DNA of 32,368 bases from Actinomadura sp. KC345 (GCF_004348515.1 NZ_SMKH01000057.1:1-32368); one strand, 5' to 3'. Shown: positions 11,625 through 20,220, numbered from the stretch's first letter. Numbers and translations: made by a program. Notes: generated from the letters alone by a model not told the origin.

Positions 11625-12393
11625 CACGGTCGACGTCCTCGGCGTGCGCGTCAGCCGCGCCGATGTCGCGCAGTTCCGGTCGTTCGTCGCGGCGGCCGTC
11701 AAGGACCGGACGAAGCTGACCGTCACGTTCGCCAACCCGGACTACGTGCTCAAGGCGCAGAAGGACTCCGGGCTGCGCGACCTCATGAACGGCTTCGACC
11801 TCAACCTCCCCGACGGCTGGGGCGTGGTGCTGGCCGCGAAGATCTTCGGCCGTCCCGTCCCCGGGCGGATGGCCAACGACGACCTCACCGACGACCTGTT
11901 CGGGCAGCCCGCCGACGAGGGCTGGCGGGTCTTCCTGTTCGGCAACGCCCCCGGCGTCGCCGAGCGGGCCGCCGCGAACGTCCGGAAGTGGTACCCGGGC
12001 CTCGCCATCGCCGGCACGCAGCACGGGCACTGGGCCGACGAGCACGGCGGCATCCCCGCCGAGACCGCCGAGCGACTCGTCGCCGAGATCAACGACGCGT
12101 CCCCCGACATCCTCCACGTCGGCCTCGGGACGCCCCTCCAGCAGCGGTTCGTCACCGAGTACCGCGACCGCCTCACCGCGCCCGTCGTCATCACCTGCGG
12201 CGCCTACTTCGAGCACCTCGCCGAGCGGCGCGAGTACTACCCGGCGTGGGTCCTGAAGCTGCGCGTCGGCTTCCTCTACCGCCTGGCCCGCGAACCCCGC
12301 CGGCTCTGGCGCCGCTACACCGTCGAACTCGGCGCCTACCTGGGCCGGGTCCTCCTGCACCGGATCCGCCACGGCAAGCAGGTGCCCGGATGA
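11602..12393 (+). CDS. WecG/TagA/CpsF family glycosyltransferase (GT26)
   Basis: Membrane-associated transferase of 263 residues. Family members add an amino- or N-acetyl-sugar to an undecaprenyl-diphosphate-linked sugar, the committed step of teichoic-acid linkage units, enterobacterial common antigen or capsules. Motifs: FANPDYVLKAQKDSGLRDLMN, then the LPDGWGV loop with the likely catalytic Asp at about 71, VFLFGNAPGVAERAA, VGLGTPLQQRF, and the basic membrane-binding C-terminus FLYRLAREPRRLWRRY. GTG at 11602 is chosen because AGGG lies 7 nt upstream; the in-frame GTGs at 11560 and 11578 fall inside the tandem duplication and would give an extra VRQES leader. It overlaps the permease gene by 23 nt. 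It probably builds an early lipid-linked intermediate of the locus polysaccharide. Confidence 0.88.
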   Translation: MDQRWPHDTVDVLGVRVSRADVAQFRSFVAAAVKDRTKLTVTFANPDYVLKAQKDSGLRDLMNGFDLNLPDGWGVVLAAKIFGRPVPGRMANDDLTDDLFGQPADEGWRVFLFGNAPGVAERAAANVRKWYPGLAIAGTQHGHWADEHGGIPAETAERLVAEINDASPDILHVGLGTPLQQRFVTEYRDRLTAPVVITCGAYFEHLAERREYYPAWVLKLRVGFLYRLAREPRRLWRRYTVELGAYLGRVLLHRIRHGKQVPG

Positions 12394-12430
12394 CCGACAT
12401 CTCGTTCAGGAGACGCTTCCCGGGAACCCC

Positions 12431-12459
12431 CTGACCGACTTCGGGCCATGTGGTAGGAC
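12431..12459 (+). promoter_or_regulatory. Likely promoter of the delta-60 propeller gene
   Basis: CTGACC (12431-12436) and TAGGAC (12454-12459) are 17 bp apart, matching the TTGACN-17-TAGNNT pattern of actinobacterial housekeeping promoters at most positions. The transcription start would fall near 12465, inside the upstream candidate ATG at 12463. This favours the downstream ATG at 12502. Confidence 0.45.
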
Positions 12460-12501
12460 AAGATGCCATCACCGTCCCCGGCCGTACCCCGGAGCCCCTC
12501 C

Positions 12502-13773
12502 ATGCGCCCCTTCATCGCCTGTCTCGCGGCCACCTCCCTGGCGGCATTCGCCGTCCCGGCGGTGGCGAGCGCGGCTTCGGCCGACATCGCCCACACCAAG
12601 GTGGTCTCGGACAACCCGGTGAACAACACTCCGCACGTCCTGGACGGCACCGTCCGCACGATCGCCGTCGTGGGCAACCTGGTCGTCGTCGGCGGGACCT
12701 TCGACGAGGTGCGCGAGGCGGGCAGCGGCAAGAAGACGCTGCAGCGCAGCAACCTGTTCGCCTACGACATGGGCACGGGGAAGATCAGCACGACCTTCGT
12801 GCCGAAGGTCGACGGGACCGTCCACTCCCTCCAGGCGGGGACGGGCGGCTGGGTCTACATGGCCGGGACGTTCAAGAACGTCAACGGCACCAAGACCGGC
12901 ACGGTCGCCTCGATCAAGACCACGACCAACCAGGTGCACACCGGCTTCAAGCCCAACGTCAACTACCGCGTCACGACGATGGTGCGGCGCGGCATGCGGC
13001 TCTACATCGGCGGATCGTTCACCAAGGCCGGCGGCAAGAACCGCACCGCGCTGGCGCGGCTCAACGCGCTGACCGGCGCGGCGGACACCAACTTCGATTT
13101 CAAGATCACCGACCCGCGCTCCGGGACGCTCAAGGTCTACCGCCTGGCCGTCGACGCCGCCGACAAGCGCATGGTGATCAACGGGACGTTCACCGAGGTC
13201 GAGGGCAAGAACCGGCACCAGATCGCGATGATCGACCTCGGTGACGGCGCCGCGTCGCTGTCGTCCTGGGCGACCCAGCGGTACGCCACCCCCTGCAACC
13301 TCTCCTCGTTCGACACCTACATGCGGGGCATGGACTTCTCCCCCGACGGCAAGTACTTCGTCGTCGTCACCACCGGCGGCCCCTACGGCACGAGCCAGCT
13401 GTGCGACACCGCCGCCCGCTGGGAGTCCGGCCGCACCGGCTCCGGGCAGGACCCGACCTGGGTCAACTGGACCGGCGGCGACACGCTGCTGTCCACCACC
13501 GTCACCGGCGCCGCCGTCTACGTCGGCGGGCACCAGCGCTGGCTGGACAACCCCCGGGGGCGTGACCACGCCGGCCCCGGCGCGGTGTCGCGTCCCGGCA
13601 TCGGCGCGATCAACCCCGAGACCGGCAAGGCGATGGCGTGGAACCCGACCCGGACGCTCGGCCACGGCGTCGAGGCCCTGGTCGCCCACCCGAAGGGGCT
13701 CCTGGTCGGCAGTGACACCGACCAGCTCGGCGGCGAGTACCACGGCCGCGTCGGGATGTTCCCCATGGGGTGA
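12502..13773 (+). CDS. Secreted delta-60-repeat beta-propeller protein
   Basis: Exported protein of 423 residues. The signal peptide is MRPFIACLAATSLAAFAVPAVASA. The mature part is made of repeated blade-like units such as LVVVGGTFDEV, VYMAGTFKNVNG, LYIGGSFTKAGG, MVINGTFTEVEG and VYVGGHQRW, each followed by a variant of 'FAYD..TG..'. This is the delta-60 repeat propeller pattern. No catalytic motif is seen; a binding or cell-surface role is inferred. It is clearly paralogous to the first half of the 15560-18394 protein: both carry VxDNP/VGDDP..HTP, SFDTYMR..DFSP, QLCDT/KLCDT, PTWVN.TGGDT and VGSDTD..GGE.H. ATG at 12502 is preferred (GGAG 8 nt upstream, promoter position); ATG at 12463 would add 13 residues ahead of the signal peptide. 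Confidence 0.82.
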   Translation: MRPFIACLAATSLAAFAVPAVASAASADIAHTKVVSDNPVNNTPHVLDGTVRTIAVVGNLVVVGGTFDEVREAGSGKKTLQRSNLFAYDMGTGKISTTFVPKVDGTVHSLQAGTGGWVYMAGTFKNVNGTKTGTVASIKTTTNQVHTGFKPNVNYRVTTMVRRGMRLYIGGSFTKAGGKNRTALARLNALTGAADTNFDFKITDPRSGTLKVYRLAVDAADKRMVINGTFTEVEGKNRHQIAMIDLGDGAASLSSWATQRYATPCNLSSFDTYMRGMDFSPDGKYFVVVTTGGPYGTSQLCDTAARWESGRTGSGQDPTWVNWTGGDTLLSTTVTGAAVYVGGHQRWLDNPRGRDHAGPGAVSRPGIGAINPETGKAMAWNPTRTLGHGVEALVAHPKGLLVGSDTDQLGGEYHGRVGMFPMG

Positions 13774-13834
13774 GCCCCCGGTGGGGTCCATGTGAGATAA
13801 AGGGTCAACGACCATCCAGCGGAAAGGGCGGTCC

Positions 13835-15454
13835 GTGGACGATCGCGACCCGTTCCCCGGTGGCCATCACAGGCCCGACGCACACCGTTCGCAGCCTGTC
13901 CCGCCGTCGCCCCGGCGGCGGGACGGAGGCCGCGGGCGGCGACGCGGACCGCGCCCCTTCTTCTACTCCACCTCCGTCGGCACCCTCCTCGTCGTCGGCG
14001 GGTCCGTCGCCGCGGTCGCGCTGAGCGCACCCGCCCCCGGCCGCGACGCCCGGACGGCATCCGGCACCACCGAATCCGTCGTCCCGGCGGCCGCCGACAC
14101 CTACGTGGTACGCGAGATGCCCGGCGAGGGCTTCGGCGACGAAGGGAAGATCACCGCCTCGGTCTGGCCCGAATGGCACACCGAGGCGTACGTGGCGTTC
14201 GACGTGCCCGAGAACACTCCCGCCATCACCCAGGCCCGCATCGAGTTCACCTTCGAGCGCTCGCGCAACCTGCCGCGCCAGGTCGAGCTGCGCCGGCTGG
14301 CCGGCTCCTGGACCGAGACGGACACCTCCTGGAGCAACCGCCCGGCCGCGGGCGCCGTCGTCGCGACCGCCACCACCGGCGACGACAGGATCTCCTTCGA
14401 CGTCGGCTCCGTCGTGGACCGCCCCGGCCGCTACGCGTTCGCGATCACCAACGAGAGCGACTCGTCGGCGGCGTCGGTGCACTCGCGGGAGGCCGGAGGC
14501 GACGGCCCCCGCCTCGTGCTGACCACCCGTCCCGGCGTGTCCCCGGTTCCGAGCGCGTCCCCCACTCGGACGACCGACACGTCCGGCACGGCCCTGCCGC
14601 AGCCCGCGCCCGAGCCGGCCGCACGGGCGCCGCGGCCGACCGGGTCGTCCGGGAAACCCCCCGGCGACGGGAAGACGCTCTGCGGCATCTCCCTCAATCT
14701 CAAGCCCGGGGAGACGTTCCAGGAGGCCCTCAGCCGCCTGGACGGCAGGTACGGGGGACTGGAGACCGTCCGGCTGTTCTACCGCGGCGTCCCGCCGGCG
14801 TGGCCGGGCGACCCCGACCTCGGCAAGCGTCCCCCCATCATCTCGTTCAAGCTCGCGCCCAAGGACGTCCTGGCGGGCAAGCACGACGAGGAGATGACCC
14901 ACTGGTTCAAGACCGCGCCCCGCGACCGCGACGTGTACTGGGTCTACTACCACGAGCCTGAGGACAACATCGCCAACGGCGAGTTCACCGCGGAGGACTA
15001 CCGCGCCGCCTGGCGCCACCTGCGGTCCCTGGCCGACAAGGCCGGCAACGAGCGCCTGCACGCGACGCTCGTGCTGATGAGCTGGAGCCTCACCGCGGAG
15101 TCCAAGCGCGACTGGCGCGACTACTACCCGGGCCGCAGCGTCATCCAGGTCCTCGGCTGGGACACCTACAACCTCGGCTGGAAGAAGGGCCGCTACGACT
15201 CCCCGGAGACGATGTACGGCCAGGTCCTCGAAGTCAGCGAGAAGGAGCGGCTCCCGTTCGGCATCGCCGAGACCGGCAGCTACCTGGTCGGCGACGACAA
15301 GGGCACCGAGCGGGCGGCCTGGCTCCGCGCCACCAACGCGTACCTGAAGAAGCACGGCGCCCTCTGGGTCTCCTACTTCGACCTCGACTGGGAGACCGGC
15401 GACTTCCGCCTCCTCGACGCCCCGAGCCACAAGGCCTGGCAGGAGTTCTGCTAA
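13835..15454 (+). CDS. Membrane-anchored DNRLRE-domain protein with GH26-like glycosidase domain
   Basis: Exported protein of 539 residues. A basic cytoplasmic N-terminus is followed by one membrane segment (about 46-66). A DNRLRE-type beta-sandwich spans about 83-235 (AADTYVVREMPGEGFGDEG; AYVAFDVPE; TWSNRPA-like SWSNRPA). A Pro/Thr/Ser linker follows (about 236-280), then a TIM-barrel-like domain. Its sequence DVYWVYYHEPEDN places H373-E374 where GH26-type enzymes have the acid/base, and GIAETGSY (E479) fits a nucleophile strand. WDTYN and WVSYFDLDWE are further barrel-end motifs. It probably cleaves a surface or exported polysaccharide; the substrate cannot be read from sequence. GTG at 13835 has AAAGGGCGG just upstream. 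It is read toward the propeller-PKD gene, with a terminator between them. Confidence 0.8.
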   Translation: MDDRDPFPGGHHRPDAHRSQPVPPSPRRRDGGRGRRRGPRPFFYSTSVGTLLVVGGSVAAVALSAPAPGRDARTASGTTESVVPAAADTYVVREMPGEGFGDEGKITASVWPEWHTEAYVAFDVPENTPAITQARIEFTFERSRNLPRQVELRRLAGSWTETDTSWSNRPAAGAVVATATTGDDRISFDVGSVVDRPGRYAFAITNESDSSAASVHSREAGGDGPRLVLTTRPGVSPVPSASPTRTTDTSGTALPQPAPEPAARAPRPTGSSGKPPGDGKTLCGISLNLKPGETFQEALSRLDGRYGGLETVRLFYRGVPPAWPGDPDLGKRPPIISFKLAPKDVLAGKHDEEMTHWFKTAPRDRDVYWVYYHEPEDNIANGEFTAEDYRAAWRHLRSLADKAGNERLHATLVLMSWSLTAESKRDWRDYYPGRSVIQVLGWDTYNLGWKKGRYDSPETMYGQVLEVSEKERLPFGIAETGSYLVGDDKGTERAAWLRATNAYLKKHGALWVSYFDLDWETGDFRLLDAPSHKAWQEFC

Positions 15455-15508
15455 GAGCGCGACCAGCAGACCACGCCCCAGAGCGCGACCACCAAAGCGT
15501 GACAACGA

Positions 15509-15543
15509 ACACGACCCCGCCGGGAGGCCCGGCGGGGTCGTGT
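15509..15543. terminator. Strong bidirectional hairpin terminator
   Basis: A perfect 16-bp stem (15509-15524 with 15528-15543) closes a 3-nt AGG loop. The stem core is CGACCCCGCCGGG. It lies between the convergent stops at 15454 and 15560, so it can serve both strands. No clear U-tract follows on either side, which is common in actinobacteria. The preceding 54 nt hold the 12-mer agagcgcgacca twice. Confidence 0.85.
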
Positions 15544-15559
15544 CTCGGTGCGGGTCCTG

Positions 15560-18394
15560 CTACTCGGGGGCGAGGATGATCGTCCACATGGAGGCGCGGC
15601 TGCCCGCGTCGGTCGTCGCGGTCTTGCCGCCGTAGGTGCCGGTGGGGACGGCGCCGCCGCTGTCGGCGATCAAGGCGGTGATGCGGCCGCCACCGGACCC
15701 GATGCCCGTGCCGCGGGTGGTGACCCCGGCCGGGGCCGTCCACGACGTCGTGCTGGACGACTTGTCGCCCCAGTACGTCACCGCCCACGAACCGGCCGCG
15801 CCGACCGGCGCGTTCGGACTGGTGTGCTCGGTGACGGCACCGGCGTCGGCGCCCTTGCCGACCGCGGCGATCGGGTCGGAGCCGTTGGTGCCGTCGTAGG
15901 CCAGCAGGCGGATGTCGGCCTTGGTGAAACCGCTCAGACCGATGTCGACCTGCTGCCCCGCGTCACCGGCCTGGGCGACCCGCTTCCACAGGACGGAGGT
16001 CGCGCTGCCCACGGTCTGGGTGTCGACCTGCGTCCATCCGGGCGGCGGCGTCGTCATCGAGTGGTCGGCGCTGTTGTAGGTCAGCACCATGACCAGGCCG
16101 TCGCCGGGCTGCACCGACGCCGGGATCTGCGCGTAGGCGGTCGAGACGTTCGCGTTGCCGCCCGAACCGCCGCGGAACGCGATGCCCACCTGGTTCGGGG
16201 CCACCGTGACCTGCTCGGACCTGGTGCCCGTGGCTCCGCGGTCGTCGGTCACCGTGAGCTCCACGGTGTAGGTGCCGGCCTCCTCGTAGGTGTGCTCCGG
16301 CGTCGCGCCCGTACCCGACCCGCCGTCGCCGAAGTCCCACGCGTACGACGCGATGGAACCGTCGGGGTCGGCCGAGCCGGACGCGTCGAACGCGCAGTCG
16401 AGGGCCTCGCAGTCGCTGGTGAAGGTGGCGTTCGGCTCCTGGTTCGGCGTCCCGGCGAACAGGAACACCGCGCGGCCGCGCCAGTCGCCGGCGCTCACCT
16501 CCACCGGGGTGCCCGACGGCACGCCCGCCGCCGAGAACGCGACCCGGTAGAGCCTGCCGTTGCCGTTGTTCACGTAGTAGAGGTGCTCGCCGTCGACGAA
16601 CATCCCTCCGACGGAGCTCCAGCTCATGCCGGGCAGGTTGCCGACGGCCGTGGACTCCTGGGCGCCGACGACGTTGCTCTCGGGCGTGAACGTCCGGTAG
16701 TAGAGCGCGGAGGTCCCGCGCGTGTAGTAGATCCGGCCGTGGGAGAAGAACATGCCGTCGATGTCGTCGACCTGCCCGTGCCAGGTCGACATGGTGACGA
16801 GCTGGTCGGCGGTGTCGATCGCGGTCGGCGTGCCCAGCGTCGTGCCGTCGAAGGCGCGGCGGTGGAACGAGCCGTCCGCCCCGCCGTAGAAGAGCTCGTT
16901 GTTGATCATGAAGGCGCCGCGGGCGGACCGCCAGTCGAAGCCGCCGGTGCCATCGCCGACCTCGTCCCCGGCCGCGGTGCCGTCGAACGAGCGGTGCTTG
17001 AGGTAGTTCTGCGCCCCGGCGCCGACACCGCCCGCGGAGTAGACGTCGCCCGGCAGTTCGCCGGTGTGGTTCGGCGGGATCGTCGTGCCGCCGGCGAGCG
17101 GGAACAGCGCGAGCTTCGGATGCCACTCGCCGCCGATGTTGTCGGTGTCGCTGCCGACGTACAGGCCCTCGGTGGTGGCCAGCATGTCGAAGACGCCGAC
17201 GCCCTTGTCGCGGCCGGGGTTCCAGCTGAACGGCAGGCCGCTGGCGGGGTCGAGCGCGGCGATGCCCTCGCGGGCAACCGCGCCCTGGCCGGGACGGTCC
17301 CCGGCGAACGGGTTGTTGGCCCAGCGGAAGTGGCCGCCGACGTAGACGGCAGTGTCGGTGATCTCGACGGCGTAGCTGGTGTCGCCGCCGGTGTAGTTCA
17401 CCCAGGTGGGCTGCTGGCCGCCGCCTGTCGTGGCGCTCTCGAAGCGGGCGTGGGTGTCGCAGAGCTTGGACGAGCCGCCGTAGGCGCCGGTGGTCGTCAC
17501 GACGAAGAAGCCGCCGCCGGGCGAGAAGTCGACGTCGCGCATGTAGGTGTCGAACGACTGGGAGCACTGGTCGCCGTAGCGGGTGGTGTCCCAGTTCGCG
17601 AGCTGCGCGCTGCCGCCGGTGAGGTCGAGCATGACGATCTGGCGGCGGGTGGCGCCGCCGACCGAGCTGAAGTTGCCGATGCCGACGAGCTTGGAGCCGT
17701 CGGGGCTGATGTCCATCTTGTAGACCTGCGTGACGCCGTCACCGGTCTGCGTGCCGGCGAAGTTCATGTCGACGAAGTCGTCGCGCGCACCGGTCTGCGG
17801 GTCGAGGGTGGCGAGCGCGGGCCGCGACGCGCCGCCGGCGGTGGCGAACGTGCCGGCCACGTACAGCCGGCCGCCGGCCAGCCGCAGGTCGCGGACCCTG
17901 GCACTGAGCTGCGGATCGAACGCGGTGATCGGCGCGCCGGTCTGGGCGTTGAGCCGGGCGAGCACGAAGTGGCGGACGCCGTCGATCTCGCTGAAGTTCC
18001 CGCCGACGTAGAGCGACTGGCCGTCCGGGGCGGCGAGCAGCGCGCTCGCCTCGCCCTTGTTGAGGTTCGGCGCGAAGTCCGGGTCGATCGCGCCGGTGGC
18101 GGCGTCGAAGGCGAACAGCCGGTTGCGGGTCAGCGTGGGCTTGCCGCCTCCGGGTTCCTTGACCTGTGTGAAGGACCCGCCCACGTAGATCGTGCCGCCG
18201 ATCTTGATGATCGACTTGACCGCGCCGTCCAGGATCTGCGGGGTGTGGTCCGCGGGATCGTCGCCGACCACGCGTCCGTGGTCGAGGTCCGATCCCCGGC
18301 CGTCCGCGTGCGCCGGAGCCGTCACCAGGCCCGTCAGCGTTCCCAGCGCGAGAACGACCCCCGCGGCGACGGTCCCCCACCTTCGTCTGCCCAT
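15560..18394 (-). CDS. Large secreted propeller-PKD multidomain protein
   Basis: Exported protein of 944 residues with a signal peptide ending in APAHA. Domain order: a delta-60-repeat propeller (about 40-430; IYVGGSFTQV, LYVGGNFSEIDG, LYVAGTFATAGG, VYVGGHFRW); a second repeat region (about 450-640) that reads out 'RSFDGT', 'YYRTF' and 'LYYVNNGNGRLYRV' units; a PKD domain (about 654-733; DFGDGGSGTGATPEHTY); and a C-terminal beta-rich domain (about 735-944; PGDGLVMVLTYNSADH, PPPGWTQVDT). PKD domains usually mediate protein or polysaccharide contacts, so a matrix or wall-surface role is inferred. ATG at 18394 is supported by GGAGG 5 nt upstream. A much longer reading of this frame, up to 19981, is a shadow over the ligase gene. 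It is paralogous to the 12502-13773 protein. Confidence 0.85.
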   Translation of the reverse strand: MGRRRWGTVAAGVVLALGTLTGLVTAPAHADGRGSDLDHGRVVGDDPADHTPQILDGAVKSIIKIGGTIYVGGSFTQVKEPGGGKPTLTRNRLFAFDAATGAIDPDFAPNLNKGEASALLAAPDGQSLYVGGNFSEIDGVRHFVLARLNAQTGAPITAFDPQLSARVRDLRLAGGRLYVAGTFATAGGASRPALATLDPQTGARDDFVDMNFAGTQTGDGVTQVYKMDISPDGSKLVGIGNFSSVGGATRRQIVMLDLTGGSAQLANWDTTRYGDQCSQSFDTYMRDVDFSPGGGFFVVTTTGAYGGSSKLCDTHARFESATTGGGQQPTWVNYTGGDTSYAVEITDTAVYVGGHFRWANNPFAGDRPGQGAVAREGIAALDPASGLPFSWNPGRDKGVGVFDMLATTEGLYVGSDTDNIGGEWHPKLALFPLAGGTTIPPNHTGELPGDVYSAGGVGAGAQNYLKHRSFDGTAAGDEVGDGTGGFDWRSARGAFMINNELFYGGADGSFHRRAFDGTTLGTPTAIDTADQLVTMSTWHGQVDDIDGMFFSHGRIYYTRGTSALYYRTFTPESNVVGAQESTAVGNLPGMSWSSVGGMFVDGEHLYYVNNGNGRLYRVAFSAAGVPSGTPVEVSAGDWRGRAVFLFAGTPNQEPNATFTSDCEALDCAFDASGSADPDGSIASYAWDFGDGGSGTGATPEHTYEEAGTYTVELTVTDDRGATGTRSEQVTVAPNQVGIAFRGGSGGNANVSTAYAQIPASVQPGDGLVMVLTYNSADHSMTTPPPGWTQVDTQTVGSATSVLWKRVAQAGDAGQQVDIGLSGFTKADIRLLAYDGTNGSDPIAAVGKGADAGAVTEHTSPNAPVGAAGSWAVTYWGDKSSSTTSWTAPAGVTTRGTGIGSGGGRITALIADSGGAVPTGTYGGKTATTDAGSRASMWTIILAPE

Positions 18395-18593
18395 CGACCC
18401 CTCCGTGCAATGTAGAAGCAAAGCCGTCGTATCGTGCGCGTAAAGGTGACCGGCGCCGAGTAAGCGTAACCAGCGCCTCGGACGCCGCCGACGATCGGAT
18501 CCACAACGTTGCGGTTTCCACCATCGGACGGCAGCAGGGCCGGGCCTCGTGCGGGACGTACCGGTACATCTTCCGGCACCTCCATCGCGCCCC

Positions 18594-18616
18594 CCGAGGT
18601 ACGCTGCGCACCTCGG
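18594..18616. promoter_or_regulatory. Inverted repeat, possible operator of the polysaccharide operon
   Basis: The arms ccgaggt (18594-18600) and acctcgg (18610-18616) are perfect complements around a 9-nt centre. The centre begins within TACGCT (18600-18605), a possible -10 hexamer, so a regulator bound here could control the plus-strand operon. No matching -35 was found at normal spacing. Confidence 0.3.
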
Positions 18617-18729
18617 AAGGACGCTCATGAGGCCGCGGTGGAGGGCCGGAAAGCGTGGCCGGAGTCGGCCACCATCCAGGGTCGCCCCAGGCAGGCGGCC
18701 GGGCGTCCTCCAACGACGTCGTCCCCCCG

Positions 18730-18766
18730 ACGGTGCGTCCAGCGAACACGGTGCGTCCAGGGAACG
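18730..18766 (+). repeat. 18-bp imperfect tandem duplication ahead of the ligase gene
   Basis: Two adjacent units, acggtgcgtccagcgaac and acggtgcgtccagggaac, differ at one base and end about 18 nt before the chosen ATG. The core CGGTGCGTC at 18-bp spacing is shared exactly with the duplication at 11557-11592. Confidence 0.85.
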
Positions 18767-18784
18767 GAGCGGTGATTGACCGGG

Positions 18785-20188
18785 ATGCGAGGGATCGCGG
18801 GGAACACGCCCCTCGCGACGCCGCGGCTGCTGCCGTGGCGGACCCAGCCGGGATGGCCGCTCAGCGTCGCGCTGCTCGGCTTCCCGCTGTGGTGGATCCT
18901 CGGCCTCGCCAACGTCGTGCTGCTCGTCATGACGGTGCCGATGGCGGTGACGCTGTGGCGGCGGCGCGGCACGCTCGTCGCGCCCGGCGGGTTCGGCGTG
19001 TGGCTGTTCTTCCTGGTGTGGGTCATGCTGGGCGTGCTCGTGCTGTGGGCGGACGCGCCCTTCGCCGAGCCCGGCGGCGGCGCCAGCAGGCTGCTCGTCT
19101 ACGGCTGGCGGCTCGCCTGGTACTTCTCGTTCACGGTCGTCCTGCTGTACATCGGCAACCTCAGCGAGCACGACCTGCCGTCCGGCCGGATCGGCAAGCT
19201 GCTCGGCTTCATGTTCGTCGTGACGACCGTGGGCGGCCTGATCGGCTCGTTCTTCCCCTCGATCCAGCTCACCTCGCCGGTGGAGATGGCGCTGCCGGCG
19301 GGGCTGGCGGAGAACTCCTTCGTCCGCGACATCGTCCATCCGAAGGTCGCCGACGTCGAGTCGATCCTCGGGTTCGACCAGGCCCGGCCGATGGCGCCGT
19401 TCGCCTACGCCAACACCTGGGGCGCCGCCTACGCGTTCTTCCTGCCCTACTTCCTGCTCACGTGGGTCGTGCGGGCCGGGACGGGGCGCCGCGTGGTCGC
19501 GTTCGCCATCCTGGCCGCGTCGCTGTGGCCGGTGGTGTACTCGCTCAACCGGGGTCTGTGGGCGGCGCTCGGCGTGATGGGGCTCTTCGGGGTCGTCAAG
19601 CTCCTCCAGGTCGGCGGGCCCCGGGTGATCGCCTGGACGGCGGGGATGGCGGCCGTCGGCGCGATCGTCGTGGCGCTGTCGCCGCTGCCCGGCCTCGTCC
19701 AGGACCGGCTGGAGAACCCGCACAGCAACAACCGCCGCACGCTGCTGGCCGAGGAGACGACCCGCAGCGCCCTCACCGGGTCCCCGGTGGTCGGGTTCGG
19801 CTCCACCCGCAACGTGCAGGGCGACCTCGGCCAGGTCGCGGGCGGCGCGCAGGTCGGCTGCAAGGCGTGCGAGTCGCCGCCGCTCGGCACGCAGGGGCAC
19901 CTGTGGCTGCTGCTGTTCGCCAACGGGCTGGTCGGGACCGTCGCCTTCTGCGCCTTCTTCACCCTCCGGTTCTTCCGGCACTGGCGCGATCGCGGCGCCT
20001 ACTCGCTGGCGGGCTGCGCCGTCCTGATCGCCTGCGGGCTGTTCATGATCACCTACGACATGGTGGAGGTACCGCTGTACACGGTGATGATCGCCGTCGC
20101 GCTGATGTGGCGGGCCCGGAGAGACGCCCGCGGCGGACCCGCGTCCCGCCCGTTCGCTCGCGGCCTCACCGCCGGGACACCCCGGTGA
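18785..20188 (+). CDS. O-antigen ligase/polymerase-like membrane protein
   Basis: Polytopic membrane protein of 467 residues with about ten to twelve hydrophobic segments. It is of the O-antigen ligase/Wzy-like superfamily, whose members join or polymerise undecaprenyl-linked oligosaccharides on the outer face of the membrane. The segment YSLNRGLWAALGVMG matches the S-R-G-x-W/xxA helix typical of the family. It is followed by the large periplasm-facing loop (about 310-370), which carries RLENPHSNNRR, VVGFGST and GTQGHLWLLLFANGL, the last also a family hallmark. Two cysteines (CKACES) sit in this loop. ATG at 18785 follows GGTGA by 9 nt; TTG at 18776 with GGAG 6 nt upstream is an alternative. 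It opens the operon and overlaps the next gene by 4 nt. Confidence 0.8.
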   Translation: MRGIAGNTPLATPRLLPWRTQPGWPLSVALLGFPLWWILGLANVVLLVMTVPMAVTLWRRRGTLVAPGGFGVWLFFLVWVMLGVLVLWADAPFAEPGGGASRLLVYGWRLAWYFSFTVVLLYIGNLSEHDLPSGRIGKLLGFMFVVTTVGGLIGSFFPSIQLTSPVEMALPAGLAENSFVRDIVHPKVADVESILGFDQARPMAPFAYANTWGAAYAFFLPYFLLTWVVRAGTGRRVVAFAILAASLWPVVYSLNRGLWAALGVMGLFGVVKLLQVGGPRVIAWTAGMAAVGAIVVALSPLPGLVQDRLENPHSNNRRTLLAEETTRSALTGSPVVGFGSTRNVQGDLGQVAGGAQVGCKACESPPLGTQGHLWLLLFANGLVGTVAFCAFFTLRFFRHWRDRGAYSLAGCAVLIACGLFMITYDMVEVPLYTVMIAVALMWRARRDARGGPASRPFARGLTAGTPR

Positions 20189-20220
20189 GCGGCACGGTGA
20201 ACGGTGAGGTGAGCGGCGAG
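20185..20220 (+). repeat. Three 12-bp tandem units at the 5' end of the APH-like gene
   Basis: Consecutive units gtgagcggcacg, gtgaacggtgag and gtgagcggcgag encode VSGT-VNGE-VSGE. Each unit starts with GTG, so each offers an in-frame start codon. Confidence 0.7.

Larger units (their letters stand above)
18395..18784. other. 390-bp divergent intergenic region
   Basis: The region separates the propeller-PKD gene (minus) from the polysaccharide operon (plus). No convincing gene is seen. It holds a TACATT -10-like hexamer for the minus gene (18409-18414), the 10-bp palindrome GTACCGGTAC (18558-18567), the inverted repeat at 18594-18616, the tandem repeat at 18731-18766, and GGAGCGGTGA (18766-18775) as the likely ribosome binding site of the ligase gene. 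Promoters for both directions must lie here, but I cannot fix the -35 elements. Confidence 0.5.

Noticed and set aside
13763..13797. G/C-rich palindromes after the delta-60 propeller gene as a terminator
   Set aside because: The possible stems are short and overlap one another (CCCCATGGGG, then GGGG/CCCC pairings); no single stable hairpin is clear.
15455..15492. Repeated 12-mer agagcgcgacca as a direct-repeat regulatory site
   Set aside because: It lies after the stop of one gene and before a terminator, far from any start; function there is unlikely.
18395..19981. N-terminal extension of the propeller-PKD gene up to 19981
   Set aside because: The extension is a low-complexity shadow of the ligase gene; a signal peptide and a good ribosome binding site support the start at 18394.
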